Shown here: piece after piece, positions 52,620-60,807 of the stretch
Layout: each line of letters begins with the position of its first letter
Numbering within the stretch: the first letter of the stretch is position 1
NCBI GenBank assembly: GCA_947259095.1
Contig: CAMYLA010000015.1
Location: 1 to 64,000 of the forward strand
Source of the DNA: an uncultured Acidimicrobiaceae bacterium
Lineage (GTDB): Bacteria > Actinomycetota > Acidimicrobiia > Acidimicrobiales > SZUA-35
Length of the DNA stretch: 64,000 bases
Direction: 5' to 3'
Program-made: the position numbers and the translations under genes
The notes under the pieces: model-generated
Databases searched by the model: none
Seen by the model: the letters and a program-made list of their open reading frames with translations, nothing else
Told to the model about the DNA's origin: nothing

Positions 52620-52645
52620 TGACCACTAATGACCAACAGTGACCG
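52610..52645 (+). repeat. 10-bp degenerate tandem repeat spanning a stop codon
   Basis: TGACCATTAA (52610-52619), TGACCACTAA (52620-52629) and TGACCAACAG (52630-52639) are followed by TGACCG. The sulfotransferase stop TAA is the end of the first unit. Confidence 0.85.
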
Positions 52646-52669
52646 ATGGCGCCCACCGGAAGCCGGCCG

Positions 52670-53587
52670 TCAACGGAAGGCGGGCAGCACCGCCTCGGCG
52701 ATGGCGGTGGTGTTCTCGTCCACGTAGTCCGGTGGGCAGCCCTGGCTGAACATGATGGTGCCGGCCCCGGCGTCGATGTACTCCTGAACCCTGGCGATGC
52801 AGTCCTCGGGGGAACCGGCGATGGTGTATTTGCTGACCAGCTTGGAGAAATCCTGGTTGTACTGCCTCGAGAGCTGGCGGTTGGCCAGCTCCAGTGCGGT
52901 GTCGCGGTCCTCGTGCACGCAGGTGAAGATGTAGAGGCCGCCGGCCACCGAGCCCTCGGGCCGACCGGCGTCCTCGGTGAAGGTGGCGATCTTGTCCATG
53001 CTCTCGGCCAGCATCTCCGGGGTGTACATGTACGGCATCCAGCCCTCGGCGTGGCGGGCGGCCCGCTTCATGGCCACGTCCTTACGGCCGGCCACCCAGA
53101 TCGGCACCCGAGGCTGCTGCACCCCCCTGGGGGCGATCGTCACCCCGTCGAGGGTGGTGAAGCGGCCGTTGAAGGTCACGTCGGTCCCGGTCAGCAGCTT
53201 GTCGATGACCTCGAGGGCTTCGTTGGTCCTGGCACCCCGCTCCTCCACCGGCACGTTGACCGCCTGGAACTCCTTTGGGAACTCCCCGCCGACGCCGATC
53301 CCCAGGTGGAAGCGACCGTCGGAGACCACGTCGAGCACCGCCACCTGCTTGGCCAGCAGGGCCGGCGGGTACAGCGGCACCAGCACGATCCCGCTCATCA
53401 ACTTGATCCGATCGGTGGCGCCGGCCGCGGCGGCCAGCGACACCATGGTGTTGGCCGTCGGCCCGTGGAACATGATGTGCTCGCCGGTGGCCAGGTAGTC
53501 GAAGCCGAGCGCTTCGGCGTTGCGGGCCTCGGCCTTGGCCCCGCCGAGCAACCGCAGGGCGATGCCGAATTCCGGTGGGTCGCTCAT
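52670..53587 (-). CDS. LLM class F420-dependent oxidoreductase
   Basis: This 305-residue luciferase-like TIM-barrel protein has the family segments GFDYLATGEHIMFHG, LMSGIVLVPLYPPALLAKQVAVLDVVSDGRFHLGIGVGGEF and PRVPIWVAGRKDVAMKRAARHAEGW, and TIAGSPEDCIARVQEYIDAG. Actinobacterial members of this type generally use coenzyme F420 to reduce or oxidise a variety of organic substrates. ATG 53587 begins the conserved SDPPEFGIAL; the frame to 53776 is a shadow extension. It lies 52 nt downstream of the MhuD gene on the same strand. Confidence 0.92.
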   Translation of the reverse strand: MSDPPEFGIALRLLGGAKAEARNAEALGFDYLATGEHIMFHGPTANTMVSLAAAAGATDRIKLMSGIVLVPLYPPALLAKQVAVLDVVSDGRFHLGIGVGGEFPKEFQAVNVPVEERGARTNEALEVIDKLLTGTDVTFNGRFTTLDGVTIAPRGVQQPRVPIWVAGRKDVAMKRAARHAEGWMPYMYTPEMLAESMDKIATFTEDAGRPEGSVAGGLYIFTCVHEDRDTALELANRQLSRQYNQDFSKLVSKYTIAGSPEDCIARVQEYIDAGAGTIMFSQGCPPDYVDENTTAIAEAVLPAFR

Positions 53588-53639
53588 GGGCCAATAGTGG
53601 TTTGGCGACGGTCCGCTGGCAAGCTCGATCCTGGTCTCG

Positions 53640-53978
53640 TCAGGCCACGCCTGGGCCGGCGCTGACCTCCACCTCGAACTCCAACAACGTCGCCCCCATG
53701 CTGACCGGCGGTCGGGAGGCCTGACCCTCACCGGTCTCCTGGGCGGCGTGGCTCCGCTGGGCTCCGTCGCCGTCACGCCATTTTTCGTAGGACGGCTGAT
53801 CGGCCCACCGGGTGTACACGAACCAGCGGGTTTCGGTGTCTCCGGTGGGCCGGAGCAGCTCGAACCCCTCGAATCCGGCCACGTCGGCCAGGCTGTCGAG
53901 CCTGGCTGTGAACCGCTTCACAATCTCTTCACCGGCTTGGGGCGGGATCTCCAGGGCGTTGATCTTCACGATGGTCAT
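53640..53978 (-). CDS. mhuD: MhuD-like haem-degrading monooxygenase
   Basis: This 112-residue antibiotic-biosynthesis-monooxygenase-fold protein matches mycobacterial MhuD along its length: VVKINA/IVKINALEIP at the start, GFEGFELLRPTGD, and ATLLEFEVEV at the end. The three haem-pocket residues of MhuD/IsdG are conserved as Asn7, Trp67 and His77. It degrades haem to release iron in the cytoplasm. The start is ATG 53978; an ATG three codons upstream (53987) is possible, but a TTAGAT/TAGATG box sits directly there and would fit a leaderless start at 53978. Confidence 0.87.
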   Translation of the reverse strand: MTIVKINALEIPPQAGEEIVKRFTARLDSLADVAGFEGFELLRPTGDTETRWFVYTRWADQPSYEKWRDGDGAQRSHAAQETGEGQASRPPVSMGATLLEFEVEVSAGPGVA

Positions 53979-53984
53979 GGCGCC

Positions 53985-53991
53985 CATCTAA
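53985..53991 (-). promoter_or_regulatory. -10-like TTAGATG, 6-7 nt before mhuD
   Basis: On the minus strand TTAGATG is followed by about 6 nt and the ATG at 53978, the leaderless spacing seen elsewhere. The match to TAnnnT is imperfect. Confidence 0.3.
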
Positions 53992-54170
53992 CCGGACCGG
54001 AGCCGCCGACACGACATCGGGCTCGAGTCCGATCGGCTCGTCGCCGGTGTGGCCGGCTGGTCCTGCCCGCCGACCCGGCAGTTTGATGTCAATCCGGCCC
54101 CTGAGGGCTCAAAACCGTCTTGTTTCAGCCGATCTTGGAAGTGGCTTCGACGAACTTGCGTGCTGGACAC

Positions 54171-54176
54171 TAGTAT
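54171..54176 (+). promoter_or_regulatory. possible -10 box TAGTAT before the envelope gene cluster
   Basis: TAGTAT lies 65 nt before ATG 54241 in a 262-bp gene-free region (53979-54240), within the sequence TAGTATGTATG. A weak -35 (TTCGAC, 54146-54151) stands 19 bp upstream. Probably the promoter of the 54241-60616 cluster or its first genes. Confidence 0.35.
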
Positions 54177-54240
54177 GTATGTGCGGGTGGAGCCGTCGAA
54201 CCTTAGAGTTGACCCCTTTTTGGGCGTCTCGGAGGCAAAA

Positions 54241-54537
54241 ATGCCAAAATGGGTGTATCCACTAGCCTTTGCATTCGTCATCTTCCTCATCTATAGCGAC
54301 GGCACCGCTGCCGGTGTGGTGGCAGGCAACTTCGCCAACTTCGTTGTGGAGCTGCTCAGCTCGATCGGCCAGTTCCTCACCGGGCTCTTCGAGGGAGCGG
54401 GTGAGGCCACCTCCAACTCTCCGTCGGTGTCCGGGGGTTCCGGTGGTGGGACCTACAGCCCCGGGACCACAGTGCTCGACGGTTTCACCCACACCCATGA
54501 CGGCATCACCCACACCCATCCGGCCACAGGGAACTAG
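54241..54537 (+). CDS. small membrane protein with His-rich tail, unknown function
   Basis: This 98-residue protein is preceded by a perfect GGAGG (54231-54235) 5 nt before ATG 54241; longer upstream frames are not used. The N-terminal helix (WVYPLAFAFVIFLIYSDG) is a signal anchor. A second amphipathic stretch (NFANFVVELLSSIGQFLTGLFEGA) follows. The Ser/Gly-rich C-terminus ends with repeated His-Thr-His motifs (THTHDGITHTHP), possibly metal binding. It lies 8 nt before the PH-domain gene and is probably cotranscribed. No family is recognised. Confidence 0.75.
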   Translation: MPKWVYPLAFAFVIFLIYSDGTAAGVVAGNFANFVVELLSSIGQFLTGLFEGAGEATSNSPSVSGGSGGGTYSPGTTVLDGFTHTHDGITHTHPATGN

Positions 54538-54545
54538 TCGAGCCG

Positions 54546-55286
54546 ATGGAACACCTACACGCCGAAGGCAAGCGACGGGGAACGCTTTCTTCGCTCTTCG
54601 TCCCGCCAGACCCCTCCGAGGTCCTCATCAAGAGCGAGACGATCCTCTACAACGAACGCAAGCACTGGGCCATCCTCATCCAACCGTTCCTGGAGACGCT
54701 GGCCGGCCTGATCCTGCTCACCGTGCTCGCCGGCGACCGTCAACTCGGTTTTTTCGGCTTCTTCGTGGTCTTGACCACGATCGCCATGTCCTTCTTCTGG
54801 TTCCGGAACAAGCAATGGAACCGGGGCCTGACCTACTTCGGGATTGCCGGCCTCATTCTGGGGTACGTCATTTTTGGTCGACAGGTGCTGGCGGTTCTGG
54901 CGGTTCTGGCGATCACCACCCGCTTCGGGTATCGCTTCATGAAGTGGGCCTTCTTCGATCGGCTCTACATCACCAATAGGCGGATCCTCCACGCAACCGG
55001 CTTCCTCGGCTCGAACATCGACACCATGCCGCTCACCCGCGTCACCGACATCTCCTACAATACGACGATCCCGGCCGAGATCTTCCGCTACGCCCTGCTT
55101 CGAGTTGAGAGCGCCGGTCAGGAGCAGGCGCTCAGCCGGATCAACTACCTCGACAAGCCGGAGACGTTCTACGACATCCTCATCGACCGGTCCACCGCCG
55201 CGGTCGGCTCGGTCACCCCGGAGGAGCTGCCAGACGAGATCGGCGTGCTCGACGAGGACGACGGCAGCGGCACGCTTCAGCCCTGA
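54546..55286 (+). CDS. bacterial PH-domain (bPH_2-like) membrane protein
   Basis: This 246-residue protein starts with a soluble segment (VLIKSETILYNERKHWAILIQPF). About four to five hydrophobic helices follow. A bPH_2-like domain comes next (DRLYITNRRILHATGFLGSNIDTMPLTRVTDISYN...). That pattern is common in actinobacterial YdbT-like membrane proteins whose biochemical role is unknown. An acidic tail ends the protein. The envelope cluster continues downstream with DUF4129, MoxR and DUF58 genes. Confidence 0.87.
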   Translation: MEHLHAEGKRRGTLSSLFVPPDPSEVLIKSETILYNERKHWAILIQPFLETLAGLILLTVLAGDRQLGFFGFFVVLTTIAMSFFWFRNKQWNRGLTYFGIAGLILGYVIFGRQVLAVLAVLAITTRFGYRFMKWAFFDRLYITNRRILHATGFLGSNIDTMPLTRVTDISYNTTIPAEIFRYALLRVESAGQEQALSRINYLDKPETFYDILIDRSTAAVGSVTPEELPDEIGVLDEDDGSGTLQP

Positions 55287-55299
55287 GCCGTCGCGCCGG

Positions 55300-55305
55300 T
55301 AGACT
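55300..55305 (+). promoter_or_regulatory. -10-like TAGACT before the DUF4129 gene
   Basis: TAGACT lies 42 nt before ATG 55348. The sequence TAGACTGG is shared with the box before the unknown gene at 22325. The leader would carry GGAGAG just before the ATG. Confidence 0.35.
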
Positions 55306-55347
55306 GGGCGCAGACCGGCTGAGCCCCCATGGGGCCATGATGGAGAG

Positions 55348-56976
55348 ATGCGTGGCATGAGCAGCAGACGGGCGAGCGTCGGGTGGCTGGCCATCCCCGC
55401 CTTCCTGCTGGCCCTGGCCCTGGTGGGCATGGCGGTCACCACCGAGCCGAGAGAACAGTTCGAGCAGCGGGCAAACCAGCAGTCCGATGGTGGCGATGGC
55501 GACGATGGTGGCGCCACCGACGAGCGAGATCCTCGATCAAATGGTTCCGAGCGGGGCGACAATCCACAGACCGGCCAAGACGGCGACATCCAGCAGGGCG
55601 ACATCGAGCAGGGCGACGGCCGCAGCGGCGAGCCGGAGGATCGGCGGTCGATCGTGATCCGGACCGAAACCGGCGACGTCGTCATCGAGGTCGACGAGGA
55701 CGGCACGCCCCAACGGGCCGTTCCCGGCGACTCGGCTTTTCCCTCGGACCCGTCCAGGGTGCTGACCCCGGATGCAGACGGCGAATTCGTCGGGATCCGG
55801 ATCAACGACGATGGCGAGCTGGAACCGGTGGGCGTCGGCGATGTCGGCGTCGACGATTTTCGGCTGCGGCCCACCGGCGACGGCTTGGAGATCACCAGGC
55901 CGGACGGCTCCAGGCTCAGGCTCAGGCCGACCGAGGACGGCCGGCTCAGCGGCACCGAGATCGCCGCCGACGGTACCTCGTCCGAGGTGCCCGGCCAGGA
56001 CGGTGAGGTGCTGATCCAGCCCGGCGACGGCACCGGTTCCGAGACCGGCGGCGAACCAGGCGATCAGCCGATCGGTGATCCGATCGTGGTCGACACCGAG
56101 GCGGGTCCGGTCAGGATCGAGCTGGAGCCGAACCGCGATCTGGTGGCCAACCAGCCCGACCCGGGTAGCGGCGTCGCCTTCGGCGACGAGGATCTGTCGG
56201 CCATCCGGGTCGACGAGAACGGCGACCTGGAGATCGTGCCGCTCGATGAGGTCGGCCCCGAGGATACGGTGCTGCGACCGAACGGTGGTGGCTTCGACCT
56301 GGTCAGGCCCGATGGCAGCCGGGTCGAATTCCGGGCCGACGGTGAGAACGATGGGATCACCGCCACCGCGATCTCCCCAGACGGCCAAGCCAGGGAGCTC
56401 ACCCCCAATGCCGACGGTTCGGTCACCCTCGATGACGGCACCACCATCGGCCCGATCGACATCGCCGAGGACGGTGGACCCATCGAACAACTCCTCGATC
56501 AGACGAGCGACCTGCCGTGGCGGTGGGTGGCTGCGGCCATCGCCATGCTGGCGGTGCTGAGCAGCGGCACCGCCCTGTACCTGCACCGAAACCGCCCCCG
56601 GGGCGGTTTCGACCCGGCCGGGCTGGCCGGGTCTGGCATGCCGGAGGACCAATTGGAGACGTTCCTCTCGATCCTGGCCAACGACGAAGACCCCAGCCGC
56701 TCGATCCGGTTGGCGTTCTACGCCGTGGAGCGTGGCATGGCCGGCCTCCCCGCCAGGCACGTGAACGAGACCCCGTTCGAGTGGCATGCCAGGGTGGAGC
56801 AGATCCGGCCGGACCTGGCGGTGCCGCTCGCTCCGATCTGCGACCTGTTCGCATTGGCCCGCTTCGCCCCCGGCCACGCCAGCCCGGCCGACCGCGATCT
56901 CATGGTGGAGCACATCAGGGAGCTGAACGAGGTGGCCCGGCGCAGCGCCGGCCAGCGACCGATGGCCGGGGTGTGA
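55348..56976 (+). CDS. DUF4129 domain protein with duplicated acidic ectodomain
   Basis: This 542-residue protein has an N-terminal signal anchor (WLAIPAFLLALALVGMAV). A long acidic extracellular region (about 33-385) follows, then a second helix (about 391-411) and a cytoplasmic C-terminal DUF4129 domain with SIRLAFYAVERGMAGLPARHVNETPFEWHAR. The ectodomain contains two homologous modules of about 120 residues. They begin near 102 (IVIRTETGDVVIEV) and 246 (IVVDTEAGPVRIEL) and share ITRPDGSRLR / LVRPDGSRVE. DUF4129 proteins often accompany MoxR and DUF58 genes, as here, and are linked to envelope or transglutaminase-type functions. Such a large ectodomain is unusual for this domain. Confidence 0.82.
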   Translation: MRGMSSRRASVGWLAIPAFLLALALVGMAVTTEPREQFEQRANQQSDGGDGDDGGATDERDPRSNGSERGDNPQTGQDGDIQQGDIEQGDGRSGEPEDRRSIVIRTETGDVVIEVDEDGTPQRAVPGDSAFPSDPSRVLTPDADGEFVGIRINDDGELEPVGVGDVGVDDFRLRPTGDGLEITRPDGSRLRLRPTEDGRLSGTEIAADGTSSEVPGQDGEVLIQPGDGTGSETGGEPGDQPIGDPIVVDTEAGPVRIELEPNRDLVANQPDPGSGVAFGDEDLSAIRVDENGDLEIVPLDEVGPEDTVLRPNGGGFDLVRPDGSRVEFRADGENDGITATAISPDGQARELTPNADGSVTLDDGTTIGPIDIAEDGGPIEQLLDQTSDLPWRWVAAAIAMLAVLSSGTALYLHRNRPRGGFDPAGLAGSGMPEDQLETFLSILANDEDPSRSIRLAFYAVERGMAGLPARHVNETPFEWHARVEQIRPDLAVPLAPICDLFALARFAPGHASPADRDLMVEHIRELNEVARRSAGQRPMAGV

Positions 56977-57029
56977 TGCCGGGTCGAGGATTGGCCCGGC
57001 GTCTGATGGCCGGTCGAGGATTGGCCCGG
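56974..57029 (+). repeat. 26-bp direct repeat (period 30 bp) beginning at a stop codon
   Basis: Copies at 56974-56999 and 57004-57029 differ by a small internal shift (TGATGCCGG / TGATGGCCGG). They share GTCGAGGATTGGCCCGG exactly. The first copy begins with the TGA of the DUF4129 gene. Confidence 0.9.
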
Positions 57030-57055
57030 GCATCGGCGTCACCGGTCGTTCGCTG

Positions 57056-57475
57056 ATGGGAACCGTGGCGTCGACCTTCCCGCTGTTGGTGGTGCTGGCC
57101 GGGCTCGGGCTTGCGTTCTTTGCGTTCCGGCTCAACCGGCGGCTGGGGCGGGGAGCCCAGAACGCCGGCCCGTGGGAGGTCGCCCGGCCGGAACAGGCCG
57201 GTCTCCAGCGGACCCCGTGGGAGTTGAAGGCCATCGACGACCAGGTCAGGGTGCCGTCGAACGGAAGGGCCCGAGGTGACCTGGTGGAGACGATCAACCG
57301 GTTGACCAGGGCCGCCGGCGTCACCGACCCGGCCTACCTCCTGGCCCCCAACGCCTCCGATGCCATGATCGATGCGGTCATAGGCCACCTCGAACGGGGA
57401 CTGGATCTGCCACCTCTGGCCCCGATTGCGGGCCCGGGGCCCGGTCCGCGCCGGTTAGGATCATCAGACCCATGA
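57056..57475 (+). CDS. small membrane-anchored protein of the MoxR cluster, unknown function
   Basis: This 139-residue protein has one N-terminal helix (FPLLVVLAGLGLAFFAFRLNRRL). A cytoplasmic region (PWELKAIDDQVRVPSNGRARGDLVETINRLTRAAGV) follows, and the tail is Pro/Gly-rich. The stop overlaps the start of the MoxR gene (ATGA), which supports a functional link. No Shine-Dalgarno sequence is obvious at ATG 57056. No family is recognised. Confidence 0.7.
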   Translation: MGTVASTFPLLVVLAGLGLAFFAFRLNRRLGRGAQNAGPWEVARPEQAGLQRTPWELKAIDDQVRVPSNGRARGDLVETINRLTRAAGVTDPAYLLAPNASDAMIDAVIGHLERGLDLPPLAPIAGPGPGPRRLGSSDP

Positions 57476-58683
57476 GCCACGCTGATGTACAACGGGCGGC
57501 GGAGGCGCTGCTGGCCGAACTGGAGCGGGCCATCGTCGGAAAACGCCAGGTCCTGGGCCTGATCATCACCGCCGTCCTGGCCGACGGCCACATCCTCTTG
57601 GAGGACGTGCCCGGTGTGGCCAAGACGGCGATCGCCAGGGCGATGGCCGAAGCGGCGGGGCTGCGGTTCGCCAGGGTCCAGTTCACCCCCGATCTGATCC
57701 CGGCCGACATCACCGGCGCCACCGTGCTGGCCGGCGCCAACGCCGAACCCGAGTTCCGGCCCGGCCCGGTCTTCGCCAATCTGGTGCTCGGCGACGAGAT
57801 CAACCGGGCACCGCCGAAAACCCAGTCGGCACTCCTGGAGGCCATGGAGGAACGACAGGTCACCGCCGACGCCGTCACCCGGCCGCTGCCAAGCCCGTTC
57901 CTGGTCATCGGCACCCAGAACCCGATCGAGCAGGAGGGGACCTACCCCCTCCCGGAGGCCCAGCTCGATCGGTTCCTGATCCGAACCGAGATCGGCTATC
58001 CCGGCCGGGACCACGAGGTCGAGCTGATCATGCGGCGGGCCGTCCGCGGAACCGATCGGGCCCGTCTCAACCCGGTGATGACCGGCGACCAGATCCTGCA
58101 ACTTCAGCGCCGGGTCGAAGAGGTGCACATCAGCCAGCCGGTGGCCCAATACGTGGTCGACCTGGTGGAGGCGACGCGGGCCAGCACCAGGACCGAAGCC
58201 GGGGCCAGCCCTCGGGGTTCGCTGGCCCTGCTGAAGACCGGCCGGGCCAGAGCAGCGATGGCCGGCCGATCCCATGTGCTGCCAGACGACATCAAGGCGA
58301 TGGCGGTGCCGTGCCTGGCCCACCGTCTGCTGTTGCAGCCCGACCAGTGGGTTCGCGGTGTCCGAGCCGATCAGGTCATCAACGAGGTGGTGGGCCAGGT
58401 CCCGGCCCCCCGGGCCATCGATCCCGGCGACCGGCCGGCACCCCGACCGGCCAGCCCGCAACCGACGATCCCACCCCCAACGACCCAGCAGTATGCGGCT
58501 CCGCCGCAAGACGGCGCACCCCAGCCCACGCCGAACCAGCCCCAACCCCAACCTCAACCCCAACCGGGATACGGGCCCGGGGAGCGGCTGTCACCGGCCG
58601 GTCCACCCACCCGGCCGACCTTCGAACCCCAGCCCGGGCCGGCCCCCCATCCCCCGCCCCAGGTGCCACCGGCTCGGCCATGA
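57472..58683 (+). CDS. MoxR-type AAA+ ATPase
   Basis: This 403-residue protein has Walker A in EDVPGVAKTAIARA and Walker B in VLGDEINRAPPKTQSALLEAMEE. Sensor segments FLVIGTQNPIEQEGTYPLPEAQLDRF complete the core; together these are the MoxR signature. It is a cytoplasmic chaperone-like ATPase that works with DUF58/VWA-type partners. The last 80 residues are very rich in Pro and Gln, an extension not usual for MoxR. The gene is coupled by ATGA overlaps to both neighbours. No VWA protein is seen in the window. Confidence 0.93.
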   Translation: MSHADVQRAAEALLAELERAIVGKRQVLGLIITAVLADGHILLEDVPGVAKTAIARAMAEAAGLRFARVQFTPDLIPADITGATVLAGANAEPEFRPGPVFANLVLGDEINRAPPKTQSALLEAMEERQVTADAVTRPLPSPFLVIGTQNPIEQEGTYPLPEAQLDRFLIRTEIGYPGRDHEVELIMRRAVRGTDRARLNPVMTGDQILQLQRRVEEVHISQPVAQYVVDLVEATRASTRTEAGASPRGSLALLKTGRARAAMAGRSHVLPDDIKAMAVPCLAHRLLLQPDQWVRGVRADQVINEVVGQVPAPRAIDPGDRPAPRPASPQPTIPPPTTQQYAAPPQDGAPQPTPNQPQPQPQPQPGYGPGERLSPAGPPTRPTFEPQPGPAPHPPPQVPPARP

Positions 58684-59927
58684 GCCGTCACCTCACCCAC
58701 CGGTTCTGGCTCTGTTTCTTCGTCGGCTGGGGTGGCGCGGCCATCGCACTGCTGACCAAGTCGATCGAACCGGCGGCCATCGCCGCCCCGTTCTTCGGCG
58801 CACTGGCCCTGTCTTTGGCCGACGGCTGGTGGCCCGAGGCCGGGGCGGAGAGACCGGTGGTCTCCTCGCCCCGCCTGGTCGAGGGCGACACGCTGGAATT
58901 CGGCATCGATCTGGTCGCCGAGCGGCCGACCTGGGTGGAGTTGGAGGTGCAGTTCCCGGCCGCGCTGGTGCCGCTCGACCCGACCAGACTGGTCACGATC
59001 GTCGACGGGAGGCAGCACTTCTCCGTTGCCGTCCGGGCCGACCGGTGGGGTGCGGCGGGCCCGGAGTGGGCGGTGGTCACCACCCGTGACCGGCTCGGTA
59101 TCTCCGAGCGGGTGGCCCGCTACCCGCTGCATCTACCGGTCCGGGTCCACCCTCCGGCCGAACGATTGAACAGCCTCATCCCCCTCTATCGGGAGCGCCC
59201 GGTCACCGGAGAACACCGGGCGAAGAGCAAGGGCTCCGGCAGTGAGCTGGCCGAGGTCCGGCCCTACCGGTTCGGCGACCCGGTCCGCATGATCCACCCC
59301 CGGCTCACCGCCAGGCGGGGCACCCCAATGGTCGTCGAACGGCATCCCGACCGCTCATCCGATGTTGTCCTGCTGATCGACTCGGCCCAAGACCTGGGTG
59401 TCGACCTGAACACCACCCTGCGGTGGACGGTCACCGCGGCCATGGCGCTCGGCGAACGCCACCTCCGGGCCCAGGACCGGGTGGGGCTGATCGACGTCGG
59501 GCGGGGGGTTCGCTGGCTGCCGGCCAGGCTTGGCCGCAGACACCTCCATACCGTTGTCGATGCGCTGCTGGCCACCGAGGTGCTGCCACGGCGCCAGAGC
59601 GAGCTGGGCTACGTCCCGCCGAGCAAGATGCCGAAATCGGCGACGATCGTTGCCATCTCGCCACTGCTGAGCGAGATCACCCTCTCGGCCCTGGTCGACC
59701 TCCGCAGCCGGGGTCACGAGATCCTCGTCATCAAGCCGACGATCCCCGAACCGGAACCGGGGATCGGGATCCTGGCCCGGCGGATCTTCCGGGTCGGCAA
59801 CGAGTTGAACGAGCGGTGGCTGCAGGAGCGGGGGGTCATCGTGATCCCCTGGTCGACCGGCGACTCGCTGGAGCACGTGATGCGGCGGGTGGTCCGCAAC
59901 CTCGGCCGGTCACGGCAGCCGGTGTAG
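58680..59927 (+). CDS. DUF58 domain protein
   Basis: This 415-residue protein has two N-terminal helices (FWLCFFVGWGGAAIALLT and IAAPFFGALALSLA). A beta-rich domain is followed by the DUF58 core: GSELAEVRPYRFGDPVRMIHPRLTARRGTPMVVERH, then a VWA-like DVVLLIDSAQD. It is the standard partner of MoxR ATPases. ATG 58680 overlaps the MoxR stop (ATGA). The longer frame to 58311 lies inside moxR and is a shadow. Confidence 0.9.
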   Translation: MSRHLTHRFWLCFFVGWGGAAIALLTKSIEPAAIAAPFFGALALSLADGWWPEAGAERPVVSSPRLVEGDTLEFGIDLVAERPTWVELEVQFPAALVPLDPTRLVTIVDGRQHFSVAVRADRWGAAGPEWAVVTTRDRLGISERVARYPLHLPVRVHPPAERLNSLIPLYRERPVTGEHRAKSKGSGSELAEVRPYRFGDPVRMIHPRLTARRGTPMVVERHPDRSSDVVLLIDSAQDLGVDLNTTLRWTVTAAMALGERHLRAQDRVGLIDVGRGVRWLPARLGRRHLHTVVDALLATEVLPRRQSELGYVPPSKMPKSATIVAISPLLSEITLSALVDLRSRGHEILVIKPTIPEPEPGIGILARRIFRVGNELNERWLQERGVIVIPWSTGDSLEHVMRRVVRNLGRSRQPV

Positions 59928-59956
59928 GGGGACGTGCGGCAGATGGAGGTGGTGAG

Positions 59957-60616
59957 ATGGACCGGCTGATCGCCTGGTTGACGTCCCTGGGCGATCGGCT
60001 GACCGGGTTCGTGTGGCGCCGGGCCCGCCGGATGGGCAATGCGGAGTCGATGATCGGTGCGTTCATCGTCACCGTCTGGACGGTGCTGGCCGGCATGTGG
60101 GGCGGCTGGATGGTGATCCTGGTGTTGCTGCTCGTCACGTTGACCCTGCACACCGTGGCGGTGGAGTCCGGCAACCACGTGGTCCTGTGGTTGACGACGT
60201 CTGCGCTGCTGATCCTGATCGTGATCGCTTCCCAAACGGTGTTCGGCGGGTTGGCCCCGGTGATACTGGCCGCGGCCGGGTCGACGGCCCTGGCCCACAA
60301 CGAACTGGTGAGGATCAACTACACCCGGCGCCGCAAGGCCACCGTCCACGACGCGGTGTTCCAGTCCTCGGGGTTGGCGCTGGCCGGGGCGTCGCTCATC
60401 GGCATCGTCGGGGTGGCGCTGGCCGAGGTGGCCGCCGGCGGAGGCCAGCGGAGTTGGCTGTGGATGGCGGGGGCGGTGTTGTTGCTGCTGGCGATCGGGT
60501 TCGGGCTGGCCATCGGCCCCACCCGGCGGGCCACCGCAGCCGGCAGCCGGCGTTGGCAGCCCGGTGACCGGATCCCACCCCAACCACTGGCCCCCGATGA
60601 CCTCGAACGGTTCTGA
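59957..60616 (+). CDS. multi-pass membrane protein, end of the MoxR/DUF58 cluster
   Basis: This 219-residue protein has four to six hydrophobic segments (SMIGAFIVTVWTVLAGMW, MVILVLLLVTLTLHTVAV, VLWLTTSALLILIVIASQTVF, LAGASLIGIVGVALAEVA, LWMAGAVLLLLAIGFGLAIG). The C-terminus is polar and Pro-rich. GGAGGTGGTGAG stands right before ATG 59957. Family unknown; position suggests a membrane subunit working with the DUF58 and PH-domain proteins. Confidence 0.8.
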   Translation: MDRLIAWLTSLGDRLTGFVWRRARRMGNAESMIGAFIVTVWTVLAGMWGGWMVILVLLLVTLTLHTVAVESGNHVVLWLTTSALLILIVIASQTVFGGLAPVILAAAGSTALAHNELVRINYTRRRKATVHDAVFQSSGLALAGASLIGIVGVALAEVAAGGGQRSWLWMAGAVLLLLAIGFGLAIGPTRRATAAGSRRWQPGDRIPPQPLAPDDLERF

Positions 60617-60621
60617 CCACC

Positions 60622-60655
60622 CGTTCGCCCGCCGCAAATCGTTCGCCCGCCGCAA
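60622..60655 (+). repeat. 16-bp direct repeat, period 18 bp, just after a stop codon
   Basis: CGTTCGCCCGCCGCAA occurs at 60622-60637 and 60640-60655. It starts 5 nt after the TGA of the preceding gene and runs into the hairpin below. Confidence 0.9.
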
Positions 60656-60696
60656 GTTCCCGCAAAGCGGGAACTTGTCGCAACCCGAAGGGTTGC
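60654..60696 (+). terminator. double hairpin between the envelope cluster and rpmB
   Basis: A perfect 10-bp stem AAGTTCCCGC/GCGGGAACTT with loop AAA (60654-60676) is followed by a perfect 7-bp stem GCAACCC/GGGTTGC with loop GAA (60680-60696). No T run follows. This may be a terminator of the upstream cluster or a leader structure for rpmB. A TTGACA at 60705-60710 just after it is a possible -35 box for rpmB. Confidence 0.5.
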
Positions 60697-60807
60697 CGCT
60701 AGCCTTGACACGTCCGTACTGGCGCTCCCCTGGACGATTTCCGACCCACGTTGCGGCGGTCTGTCCCGGCGGGCGCTTCGCAAGCAACGCATGCAGAGGT
60801 TCCCACG

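Noticed and set aside
55537-57324. 595-codon minus-strand open frame opposite the DUF4129 gene
   Set aside because: No recognisable domain, and the plus-strand genes here are coupled to the MoxR operon.
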